Positions 41,826 through 49,063 of a stretch of 64,000 nucleotides of DNA are shown piece after piece; the stretch's first letter is position 1; the number at the start of each line of letters is the position of its first letter. This stretch comes from CAJMGO01 sp900557305 (lineage in GTDB: Bacteria > Bacillota_I > Bacilli_A > RF39 > UBA660), in contig CAJMGO010000006.1 in the NCBI GenBank assembly GCA_905212975.1, positions 9,767-73,766 on the forward strand, in the 5' to 3' direction. The translations under genes were made by a program, and so were the position numbers. The notes beneath the pieces are model-generated. The model did no database searches, was not told the origin of the DNA, and was given only the letters and a program-made list of their open reading frames with translations.

Positions 41826-41855
41826 AAAACAAGAAAACAAAATTGTTTTCTTGTT
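41826..41855 (-). terminator. Strong hairpin terminator
   Basis: AACAAGAAAAC/GTTTTCTTGTT (at least 11 bp), downstream of the gene at 41894 and upstream of uvrB. Confidence 0.65.
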
Positions 41856-41893
41856 ACTGCCACTATTTTATTACCAAATGATTCAAGAATAAT

Positions 41894-42385
41894 TTAAATT
41901 TTAAGTTTTTTCTTTATAATTTTATTTGTTTCTTCAAAATCATTTGTCCATTTGTTACATTCATTTGCTTGTTCATCACATAATCCACCACAGCATAAAC
42001 TGTTACAATTAGAACATGTATGTTTAATACTGTTATTAAGTTTGTTAATTATGATTTCACAAAGACATGAATAAATTAAATTTTCGTCATAAATTGTTTC
42101 ACAAATTTCAGTTGTTTCTTGAATATCTTTTCCTGATATAAAAAACTTTAATGTTTTTGTTTTTTCATCAGCTTTAGTGATTATTCCATTTATGATATTA
42201 AAATAGTTTCTAAAGAATGCATCAATAATTTTGACATTTAAATTTTTATTTTTAATCCTTTGTTCAATAACTTGTTTAATAATATTAACTTCTTCCATTG
42301 TAGTAAAATTTTCATTAAATCTTTTTCTCTTTGTCTCAATTATTGCATCAGCAATATAACCACTTTGTAATTCTAATTTTGCCAT
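41894..42385 (-). CDS. Hypothetical protein with Cys-rich C-terminal region
   Basis: A 163-residue soluble protein not recognised as a known family. The first ~110 residues are helical ('VIEQRIKNKNLNVKIIDAFFRNYFNII'). The C-terminal third carries eight closely spaced cysteines: 'YSCLCEIIINKL', 'HTCSNCNSLCCGGLCDEQANEC'. This could bind a metal or Fe-S cluster. GGGTGG precedes the ATG. Confidence 0.65.
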   Translation of the reverse strand: MAKLELQSGYIADAIIETKRKRFNENFTTMEEVNIIKQVIEQRIKNKNLNVKIIDAFFRNYFNIINGIITKADEKTKTLKFFISGKDIQETTEICETIYDENLIYSCLCEIIINKLNNSIKHTCSNCNSLCCGGLCDEQANECNKWTNDFEETNKIIKKKLKI

Positions 42386-42494
42386 ATATTAAACCACCCT
42401 AGTTATTATCATATTATACAAATAACTTTTTTTAAATATTTTTATTACGCAAAATTTAATTATTAAATAATTTTTTTATATGAAATTAATACGA

Positions 42495-42881
42495 CTAAAT
42501 ACCACTATTTTCTTTATATTCTTCATATTCCATGGTATCACTAATTACACAAAATGATGGTTCTGCCTCATCACTAGCAAAGAAAATATACTCTTTATTA
42601 TTTAATTCAACATACTCTATAATTGCTTCATCAATATAATCACTAAATCTACTATCATCTCTATATTCTTTTATACCCGTAAAAGTTATTTTCATTTTTG
42701 TTCGATTGGTTTCATAATAATTATTTTCATTTTTTATTGGTTCACCCACCCAAAAAACATTTATAAAAAGATATATTTTATTTTTATCTAAATCATAATT
42801 AATTTTTTTTATATAACTATCATGAAAATAATTATAAAACTCCATAAAGTTATTTAAATTATTTTTGGTTATTTTATTCAT
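42495..42881 (-). CDS. Hypothetical protein
   Basis: A 128-residue acidic soluble protein, unrecognised. 'FHDSYIKKINYDLDKNKIYLFINVFW' near the N-terminus resembles the start of small immunity-type or DUF-like proteins, but I cannot assign it. The ribosome binding site GAGGAG is about 17 bp upstream of the ATG, further than usual. It stands alone among accessory genes. Confidence 0.55.
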   Translation of the reverse strand: MNKITKNNLNNFMEFYNYFHDSYIKKINYDLDKNKIYLFINVFWVGEPIKNENNYYETNRTKMKITFTGIKEYRDDSRFSDYIDEAIIEYVELNNKEYIFFASDEAEPSFCVISDTMEYEEYKENSGI

Positions 42882-42992
42882 TATATTAGTATATTAGTCA
42901 CTCCTCTTAAATTATACCTAAAGTGATTACAAAAAATATATATGTAATTCACTAATAATTTTTTATATAAATTTATATTTTGTTATCTAGGT

Positions 42993-43709
42993 TCAATTAA
43001 TCTTTTTTTTTGCCTGAATTATTAATTCTTTAAATAATAAATTATCATTGTCCCATTCAGGGTGATAACACACACCTATTATAAACTTTTTATCATCTAT
43101 TAATTCAATACTTTCTACTATTTGATCATCTGATATAGCTGTTATTTTAAATTCTTTCCCTATATTTTTTGGAGTATAAGAGTGCAAACTAACTTCATTT
43201 ATTTTTTCTTTATTATATATTTTATAAAGATATGAATTTTTATCAATTATATTTATATTATGTCTTACTAAAGTTGAATTTTCATAATTAATTGTGATTT
43301 TATAATGATTATTATTATCTATTTTATTTAATAATGTTCCTTCATTTAATTTTTTTAATTCAATATATGCATTTTTAAGGTTTTCTGTATTTTTATCATA
43401 ATCAATAATATTACTAAAAATAGCTAAAGCTTGAAATCCTAAACATATTCCTAATAATGGCTTATTATTTTTAATCGCATATATTATCGTTTCATAATAA
43501 CAATCCCAAATTTTATTCCCACCAGGTAATATAAATGCATCACAAATATCTAAAGTACTTTTATCTAAAATACCATTATTTAAACATATACATATTGGTA
43601 TAGCTCCACATTCATATATTTTTTTACAATATAAATCTAGATATTCATATTTATCATTATATGGATTATCATCAGTTTTCATTTTTATTTGAGGTAAAAT
43701 TCCTATCAC
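42993..43709 (-). CDS. Class I glutamine amidotransferase-like / peptidase C26 family
   Basis: A 238-residue protein of the gamma-glutamyl-GABA hydrolase (PuuD-like) family. It has 'FILPGGNKIWDCYYE', the nucleophile elbow 'LLGICLGFQAL' with catalytic Cys, and 'IGVCYHPEWD' with catalytic His/Glu. 'VSLHSYTPKNIG' replaces the usual 'VNSxHHQ' block. It should hydrolyse gamma-glutamyl amides. The start is uncertain: a GTG at 43709 is used here and has only a weak site. Confidence 0.8.
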   Translation of the reverse strand: MIGILPQIKMKTDDNPYNDKYEYLDLYCKKIYECGAIPICICLNNGILDKSTLDICDAFILPGGNKIWDCYYETIIYAIKNNKPLLGICLGFQALAIFSNIIDYDKNTENLKNAYIELKKLNEGTLLNKIDNNNHYKITINYENSTLVRHNINIIDKNSYLYKIYNKEKINEVSLHSYTPKNIGKEFKITAISDDQIVESIELIDDKKFIIGVCYHPEWDNDNLLFKELIIQAKKKIN

Positions 43710-43830
43710 TATCTTTTTCAGTACACCACCATTTTCTTAATTTTTAATTTCATTATCTATTATATCAAATATATAAATAATTTCATTAAAAATTTAATTT
43801 TTCATACAATTAAATATAATGGAAGTGACT

Positions 43831-44220
43831 ATGAACGAATTAAACAATATAGCAACTTCTGTTGGAACTTATAATAGTGTACCAACTTCTCTTACTTCAA
43901 ATACATCTGTTGTTAATTTAATTGATGGACTTACTTTAACTAAAGATGCGGATAAGAAAAATTGGGCTAATGGCACTCTAACTTATACAATAACCCTTGA
44001 TAATCAAACTGATACATCGTATGTTAAACCAATAATTACAGATGTAATTGATACTACTTATGTTAAATTTGTAGAAGATAGTGTTTATATTAATAATGTT
44101 AAAGCTTCAGATCAACAATATTCTTATAATGAAGGTAATCACACTTTAACAATAAATTTAGAAGATGTTGGGGCTTCTTCTACTACGACACTCACGTTAC
44201 GCGTTGAAAAAAATTCATAA
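43831..44220 (+). CDS. Small DUF11-like beta-sandwich protein
   Basis: A 129-residue Thr/Asn-rich protein. 'LTLTKDADKKNWANGTLTYTITLDNQTDTSYVKPIITDVIDTTYVKFV' and 'NEGNHTLTINLEDVGASSTTTLTLRVE' match the DUF11/conserved-repeat fold used in large surface or spore proteins. There is no signal peptide or sorting signal, so it is either cytoplasmic/spore-assembled or a fragment of a larger protein. GGAAGTG precedes the ATG at 43831. The next ~150 bp can be read as 50 more codons in another frame. Confidence 0.65.
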   Translation: MNELNNIATSVGTYNSVPTSLTSNTSVVNLIDGLTLTKDADKKNWANGTLTYTITLDNQTDTSYVKPIITDVIDTTYVKFVEDSVYINNVKASDQQYSYNEGNHTLTINLEDVGASSTTTLTLRVEKNS

Positions 44221-44415
44221 TAGATTTTTTATATTAAAAACAAATTGTTCTTTTTATAATAATGATATTTTTATAAAAAGTAGTAATTACGTGACGGTTA
44301 TAAGTCATATAAATAAATGTTATGGTGATAATTTATCTTGTAATAATTTATTTTGGAATGATTTTTCTTGATTTTTTTTTATTTTATTTATATAATACAC
44401 TCCAATGTGATATTT

Positions 44416-44868
44416 ATGTTTAAAAAAGGTGAAATTGTATACCATGATAATTTAATTTTTAGTGATGGATGTATTGATAAAAAAGAAAAAAAGCCTTGTA
44501 TTGTATTATTTGAGTTTTATCTTAATGATATAGGTTATGTTTGTACCGTTCCTATAACTAGTTCTGTTAAATCTTTTAACAAGAAAAATGGATATAAAAA
44601 TCACAGATTAATTAGTCAAACTATTTATTCATATAAGAAATTAAGTTTCTACAAAATAGATACTCTTTCTATTAATCCTATAGATGAAACACATAAAACA
44701 AATATAGTATTATGTGATGATGAAATTAAAATGTTAGAAAAAAATATAGTAAGTTATGAATATAAACAAATTTTAGATATATTAATTAAAAATTTTATTG
44801 TTAAACAAAATAAAGAAGAAAAAAAGTTAAAGAAAATTAAAAGAAAAGAGTTAAAAAGAAAAATATAA
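44416..44868 (+). CDS. PemK/MazF-like protein
   Basis: A 150-residue basic protein. 'FKKGEIVYHDNLIFSDGCIDKKEKKPCIVLFEF', 'VCTVPITSSVKSFNKKN' and 'LSFYKIDTLSINPIDE' follow the MazF/PemK fold order. A long Lys-rich tail completes it. No antitoxin gene is adjacent. The ATG at 44416 is chosen because the domain starts there; the frame opens 16 codons earlier. Confidence 0.65.
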   Translation: MFKKGEIVYHDNLIFSDGCIDKKEKKPCIVLFEFYLNDIGYVCTVPITSSVKSFNKKNGYKNHRLISQTIYSYKKLSFYKIDTLSINPIDETHKTNIVLCDDEIKMLEKNIVSYEYKQILDILIKNFIVKQNKEEKKLKKIKRKELKRKI

Positions 44869-44874
44869 ATTATT

Positions 44875-44901
44875 AAAACCCCGTTATATTAACGAGGTTT
44901 T
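44875..44901. terminator. Bidirectional terminator
   Basis: AAAACC-C-CGTT pairs with AACG-A-GGTTTT (one internal mismatch) between the convergent PemK-like and glycosyltransferase genes. Confidence 0.7.
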
Positions 44902-44925
44902 AATATGTTCATTAATAAATAATAT

Positions 44926-46011
44926 TTATATTCCCATACATTCTAAAAAGAATTTTTTATTATTATTTAATCTAATATTTTTTGGATTTAATTTTAACGC
45001 TTCATTTATATAAAATAATGCTTGTTCTAACTTTCCATAATTATGATATGAAATAGACAATAAATCATATATTGTTGAATCCCAACTAAATACTTCATTT
45101 ATATATGTTTTTTCATGATGTTTTATTTCTAAAGCTTTATTACAATAATAAATAACACTAATATAATCTTCTAATTCATAATCTAGAATTGCTCTTTCTA
45201 CATATGGATCTCTTAAATATGGAGTTTCTTTTATAGCTTTATCTAACCATAATTTAGCTTCATCATATCGTTTTAAATTTTTATATGATCTAGCAATAAA
45301 TCTCATTGATGCTGATCTTTCATCTTTCCATGTTGCGTTTTTTAAATTAAGATGTTTTATTAAAGTATCAATGCAATCATTCCACTTTCCATAATACATA
45401 TATTCTCTACCTAAATAATGCATATTTCTATCATCTTGTGGATCTTCTTTTACTGATAATTCTAATAGGGGTAAATAACTACCTCTTGATTTTTCCTTAT
45501 CTGGATAATGATTTAATGTTATTGAATCTGTTGTTATAATATTTTCTAAAATATTTTGTGGTACTAAAATTTCATGTACAGGATGATACCACTTATAACC
45601 TTTTCTTTTATGAATTTTTTCTATATAAAAATTTACAAGTGGTATTCCATTTTCATCTAAACTCCAGTTGTAATTATATTTCAATTGAGTAGTATTTTCT
45701 TTCCAAATTTTTTCTATTTTTTCTCTCCAACCTGGTTCTAATACTTCATCTAGATCTGTACATACGCAAATATCTGTATCTTCACTTACTAAATTAAGAG
45801 AATCATTTCTTGCTACATCAAATCTAAATTCATCATACTTTTTTGATTTTACATTTATCCCTTTTTCTTTTAGTTTTTTTACTGTTTTGTCGGTACTTCC
45901 AGTATCTAAAACATAAATTTCATCAGCTTCTTTCATTGATTCATACCATCTATCTACAAATTTTTCTTCATTTTTACTTATAGCATATACACTTATTTTA
46001 TATTTTTTCAT
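44926..46011 (-). CDS. Family 2 glycosyltransferase with TPR repeats
   Basis: A 361-residue protein. The N-terminal GT-A domain has 'VYAISKNEEKFVDRW', 'YVLDTGSTDKTV' and 'CVCTDLDEVLEPGW' (DxD). 'YKWYHPVHEIL' is typical of this group. About residues 190-355 form TPR-like helices, ending 'QALFYINEALKLNPKNIRLN'. Such enzymes glycosylate peptides or surface components. AGGAGG precedes the ATG. Upstream lies a broken ORF in the same frame. Confidence 0.87.
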   Translation of the reverse strand: MKKYKISVYAISKNEEKFVDRWYESMKEADEIYVLDTGSTDKTVKKLKEKGINVKSKKYDEFRFDVARNDSLNLVSEDTDICVCTDLDEVLEPGWREKIEKIWKENTTQLKYNYNWSLDENGIPLVNFYIEKIHKRKGYKWYHPVHEILVPQNILENIITTDSITLNHYPDKEKSRGSYLPLLELSVKEDPQDDRNMHYLGREYMYYGKWNDCIDTLIKHLNLKNATWKDERSASMRFIARSYKNLKRYDEAKLWLDKAIKETPYLRDPYVERAILDYELEDYISVIYYCNKALEIKHHEKTYINEVFSWDSTIYDLLSISYHNYGKLEQALFYINEALKLNPKNIRLNNNKKFFLECMGI

Positions 46012-46281
46012 ATATAACCTCCTTATAATATGTAATATATGATTATTTTCAATTTTTGTATCAGTTATTATAGCTTTACTAACTGAATCTCCAGTTAAAG
46101 TATTTCCTACTGTTATTGTTTCAGATGAACCAATTGGTCAAGTTTGACCACTTATATAAAATACATTTGAATTATAAAGTGATTTATATTTAGAATCTTC
46201 TTCAATTTTTTTGTATGCTTTACTTATATTTTTTTTAGATCCACATTTTTTATAACAATTCTTTTCATCCATATTATTCAT
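46012..46281 (-). pseudogene. Broken small ORF upstream of the glycosyltransferase
   Basis: An ATG at 46281 behind GGAAAGGA opens 47 codons ('MNNMDEKNCYKKCGSKKNISKAYKKIEED...') that end at a TGA (46138-46140). The frame then runs on with protein-like sequence ('PIGSSETITVGNTLTGDSVSKAI') into the glycosyltransferase start. It looks like a small gene with a premature stop; function unknown. The 46012-46358 gap holds nothing else but the noc terminator. Confidence 0.45.
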
Positions 46282-46333
46282 TCCTTTCCTTATAGTTTAT
46301 GCATATTTATATTATATAAATAGTTCATTGAAA

Positions 46334-46360
46334 CAAAAAAATGAAACCTAAGTTTCATTT
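46334..46360 (-). terminator. Terminator overlapping the end of noc
   Basis: AAATGAAAC/GTTTCATTT, 9-bp stem, CTAA loop, U7 on the minus strand. It includes part of the noc stop codon. Confidence 0.8.
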
Positions 46361-48245
46361 ATTTTTGTATTGTTATAACTATTTGATAAGAGTTTTGTAA
46401 ATCCATTTCATCAGAATCTACTATATATCCATTTGATTCAACTCTATCTATTGAGTCCCTTATAATATTTATCATATCATTGATTGTTCCATATTTTGTT
46501 TGTTCTTGTTCTGGCATTATTGGTTGTAATTCTGGAATTTCTTTTGGAGTTATAATTGCGACAGGCGAAGAACTTTGACTTAAAATTTGAGAATTTTGAT
46601 TATTAAAATTTTGATTATCATCCAAAGTAAATGGTTGAACTGGTTTAATTTCTTCGTCAAAATTTAATTCTTCAATAGCTGGTTGAATAACCGGTTCTAT
46701 TTTTTTACTTTCTACTTGTGGTTCAATTACAGGTTGAATTGGTCTTTCTATTTGTGAATTTATTTCTGACTGTATTGATTCCAATGGCATTGTTTGATCA
46801 ATTTGATTATTTTCAAAAGATTGAGTCGTAAATGGATTATAATTATTTTCATTGTTTTGTTGTTGATTCATCGATTGATTTAATATATTATTTGTATCGA
46901 TACGATGTTCTGTTACTAAATTGTTATTTTGATTTTCTATATTAAAATTATTAAAATTTAAATTATTAGTTTGAACTTCATTATTTGGTAATGATGTATT
47001 AGATGAATTTGGTGTTGTTTCATTTAAATTTAAATTATTAGTTTGAACTTCATTATTTGGTAATGATGTATTAGATGAATTTGGCGTTGTTTCATTTAAA
47101 TTTGAATTATTAAATAATCCAAAAAATCTATTTTCTTCTGGTTTAGATTGATTTTCTGAGCCAAAAATTTGTTCATTTTGCGTAGAAGGTATTACCTCTG
47201 GTTGAGAAAAATTCTTATTTTTTTCGTTTGATTCTATTGAGCCAAAGATATTTGATAATTCTGAATTATTATTATTTTGTGGTTGATTATTTTGTGGTTG
47301 ATTATTTTGTGGTTGATTATTTTGTACTTGACTAAATATGTCGGAATTATCATGCATTTGTATTGGTTCTTGATTAGAAATATTTTGAAAATTACCAAAA
47401 ATATTATCTGTTTGAACTTTATTTGTATTTTCAAATGATTGTTGTGGTTGTATAGGTTTACTTTGTGAATTAAAGTTTATTGGTTGTGATTCTTCTATAT
47501 TTGTTGTAGCAAATCCTGGAAAAATTGGACTTGACTGTACATTAAAATTATTTGTATCTTGTGAATTATTATTCATTTTACTTTCCCCTTTATTTTCTTC
47601 TATATTATTTTCTTTTACTTTTTCTTCCCCGTTATCTGAAGAATTCTTTAACATTTTTTCTATTTCTTCATCTGTTTTTCTAACAGTTAATCTTTCTGAA
47701 ATTATTTTTGATAACATTATTTTTTGTTGCTCTTTATTTAATTTTAATAAACTTCTTGCATGTCTTTCAGAAATTTTTTCTTTCATTAATGCTTCTTGTA
47801 CCTCATCACATAAATTAAGTAATCTTAATTTATTAGCTATAGTTGATTGTGTTTTTCCTAGTTTATTAGCTAAATCAACTTGATTTAAATATCCCATATC
47901 AAGAATTTTTTTATAGGAAATTGCTTCTTCTATAGGAGTTAAATCTTGCCTTTGAACATTTTCAATTAGTGCTACTTCAGCACTATCTCTATCATTTAAA
48001 TCTGCTAATATTGCTGGTATACTTTTTTTACCTGCAAGTACGCTTGCCTTATATCTTCTTTCACCTGCAATTATTTCATATTTATCTGCAACTCTACGTA
48101 CAACAATTGGTTGAATTACACCATGTTCTTTTATTGATTCTGTCAATTCCATTATAGCTTTTTCATCAAAAGTTATTCTTGGTTGAAATCTATTTGGCAA
48201 CACATCATCAAGATTAAGTATTAAAACTTCTTTTCCGATTCTCAT
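46359..48245 (-). CDS. noc: Nucleoid occlusion protein Noc (ParB family) with Asn/Gln-rich insert
   Basis: A 628-residue ParB-family protein, more than twice the usual ~280. Residues 1-100 are the CTPase domain ('NRFQPRITFDEKAI', 'EHGVIQPIVVRR', 'AGERRYKAS', 'LIENVQRQDLTPIEEA'). About 100-190 is the HTH region, with 'GKTQSTIANKLRLL' and 'ISERHARSLLKL', which match Noc rather than Spo0J. Residues ~205-575 are low complexity, rich in Asn, Gln, Ser and Pro, with repeats. The last ~45 residues ('IRDSIDRVESNGYIV...YQIVITIQK') match the Noc C-terminal dimerisation domain. The N-terminal membrane-targeting helix of B. subtilis Noc is absent. Noc normally blocks division over DNA. The position after rsmG matches B. 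subtilis, but soj-spo0J does not follow. Confidence 0.87.
   Translation of the reverse strand: MRIGKEVLILNLDDVLPNRFQPRITFDEKAIMELTESIKEHGVIQPIVVRRVADKYEIIAGERRYKASVLAGKKSIPAILADLNDRDSAEVALIENVQRQDLTPIEEAISYKKILDMGYLNQVDLANKLGKTQSTIANKLRLLNLCDEVQEALMKEKISERHARSLLKLNKEQQKIMLSKIISERLTVRKTDEEIEKMLKNSSDNGEEKVKENNIEENKGESKMNNNSQDTNNFNVQSSPIFPGFATTNIEESQPINFNSQSKPIQPQQSFENTNKVQTDNIFGNFQNISNQEPIQMHDNSDIFSQVQNNQPQNNQPQNNQPQNNNNSELSNIFGSIESNEKNKNFSQPEVIPSTQNEQIFGSENQSKPEENRFFGLFNNSNLNETTPNSSNTSLPNNEVQTNNLNLNETTPNSSNTSLPNNEVQTNNLNFNNFNIENQNNNLVTEHRIDTNNILNQSMNQQQNNENNYNPFTTQSFENNQIDQTMPLESIQSEINSQIERPIQPVIEPQVESKKIEPVIQPAIEELNFDEEIKPVQPFTLDDNQNFNNQNSQILSQSSSPVAIITPKEIPELQPIMPEQEQTKYGTINDMINIIRDSIDRVESNGYIVDSDEMDLQNSYQIVITIQK
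46954..47097 (-). repeat. 72-bp tandem duplication inside noc
   Basis: Two adjacent, nearly identical 72-bp copies (46954-47025 and 47026-47097) encode the same 24 residues twice ('LNETTPNSSNTSLPNNEVQ...'). The period is a multiple of three, so the reading frame is kept. Confidence 0.9.
47275..47324 (-). repeat. 15-bp tandem repeat inside noc
   Basis: A 15-bp unit containing TGGTTGATTATTT is repeated three times with a partial fourth, encoding NNQPQ repeats. In-frame expansion or contraction by slippage is possible. Confidence 0.88.
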
Positions 48246-48287
48246 ATTTGACCTCCCACTTTTTATTCTCTTTTATTCTTTATAAGA

Positions 48288-48332
48288 ATAATACTATATT
48301 TTGGGAAATATTTCAAGATATTTGGGAAATAT
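48288..48332 (-). promoter_or_regulatory. noc promoter with two phased GGGAAATA half-sites
   Basis: On the minus strand TTGAAA (48311-48316) and TATTAT (48288-48293) are 17 bp apart. Two copies of an ATATTT(T)GGGAAATAT dyad lie at 48296-48311, within the spacer, and 48318-48332, over the upstream edge. Their GGG cores are exactly 21 bp apart. On the minus strand each reads ATTTCCC followed by AAAT, resembling the B. subtilis Noc-binding site ATTTCCCGGGAAAT. Autoregulation is inferred. Confidence 0.6.
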
Positions 48333-48334
48333 TT

Positions 48335-48360
48335 AAAAAAAAACTGATTTTACTCAGTTT
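48335..48360 (-). terminator. Terminator of the mnmG-rsmG unit
   Basis: AAACTGA/TCAGTTT (7-bp stem, 6-nt loop) and U9 on the minus strand, overlapping the rsmG stop codon. Confidence 0.75.
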
Positions 48361-49063
48361 ATAATCTTTTCTTTTTAATTTCAGAATATTTTCTTGGATA
48401 TTTATTACTAGTTTTATTATCTTTTTTTATTTTTATTAATGTTCTTTTACTTTCTTCAATTGGTAAATTAAATTCAATACATTCATCTAATGAACATGAT
48501 AGTAGATTAATTGCATTTTTACTTTCATTTAACTCTTCTGTTGCTTGGGCTTTCATAGCTATAAAATATCCATCTACTTTAACTGATTGAATAGAATATT
48601 CTAATAAATTCGAAAGATGTGCGACTGCCCTTGCTGTTACAACATCATATTTTTCTTTATTTTTTATTGAAAATTCTTCAGCTCTTTCATGAACTATAGT
48701 TATATCGTTTAAATTTAATTTTTCACTTACCATTTTTAAAAAATTAATTCTTTTATTTAATGAATCCACTAAAGTCACTTTTATTTTTGGAAATACTATC
48801 TTTATAACCATACCAGGAAATCCAGCTCCAGTACCTATATCACATAAAGTATCTATATTTTTTAAATCAATTATTTTATTTAAAGTTAAACTATCATAAA
48901 AATGTTTCAAATAAACGCTTTCTTTTTCTGTAATATTAGTTAAATTATATTTTTCATTTTCAGTTATCAATAGATTATAATAAATATCTAACTTCGATAA
49001 TTGTTCTTCAGTTATATCTATGTTTATTTTTTTTAATTCATTTATAAATTTATTTAAATTCAT
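48359..49063 (-). CDS. rsmG: 16S rRNA (guanine-527 N7)-methyltransferase RsmG
   Basis: A 234-residue SAM-dependent methyltransferase: 'LCDIGTGAGFPGMVIKI' (SAM motif), 'VTLVDSLNKRINFL', 'ERAEEF' and 'YDVVTARAVAHLSNLLEY'. The start overlaps the end of mnmG, so translation is coupled. The order mnmE-mnmG-rsmG-noc is as in B. subtilis. Confidence 0.97.
   Translation of the reverse strand: MNLNKFINELKKINIDITEEQLSKLDIYYNLLITENEKYNLTNITEKESVYLKHFYDSLTLNKIIDLKNIDTLCDIGTGAGFPGMVIKIVFPKIKVTLVDSLNKRINFLKMVSEKLNLNDITIVHERAEEFSIKNKEKYDVVTARAVAHLSNLLEYSIQSVKVDGYFIAMKAQATEELNESKNAINLLSCSLDECIEFNLPIEESKRTLIKIKKDNKTSNKYPRKYSEIKKKRL

Noticed and set aside
44165..44371. 68-codon plus-strand ORF after the DUF11-like gene
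   Set aside because: It overlaps the end of that gene in another frame, has no ribosome binding site or start of its own, and no recognisable motif; at most a frameshifted remnant.
47275..47324. Short tandem repeats that could suggest a CRISPR array
   Set aside because: Units are 15 bp, contiguous without spacers, and in frame inside noc.
46359..48245. Calling this protein Spo0J/ParB
   Set aside because: The HTH motifs ('STIANKLRLL', 'ERHAR') and gene position match Noc; Spo0J has 'PHIANHLRLL' and 'GHGR' at these places.
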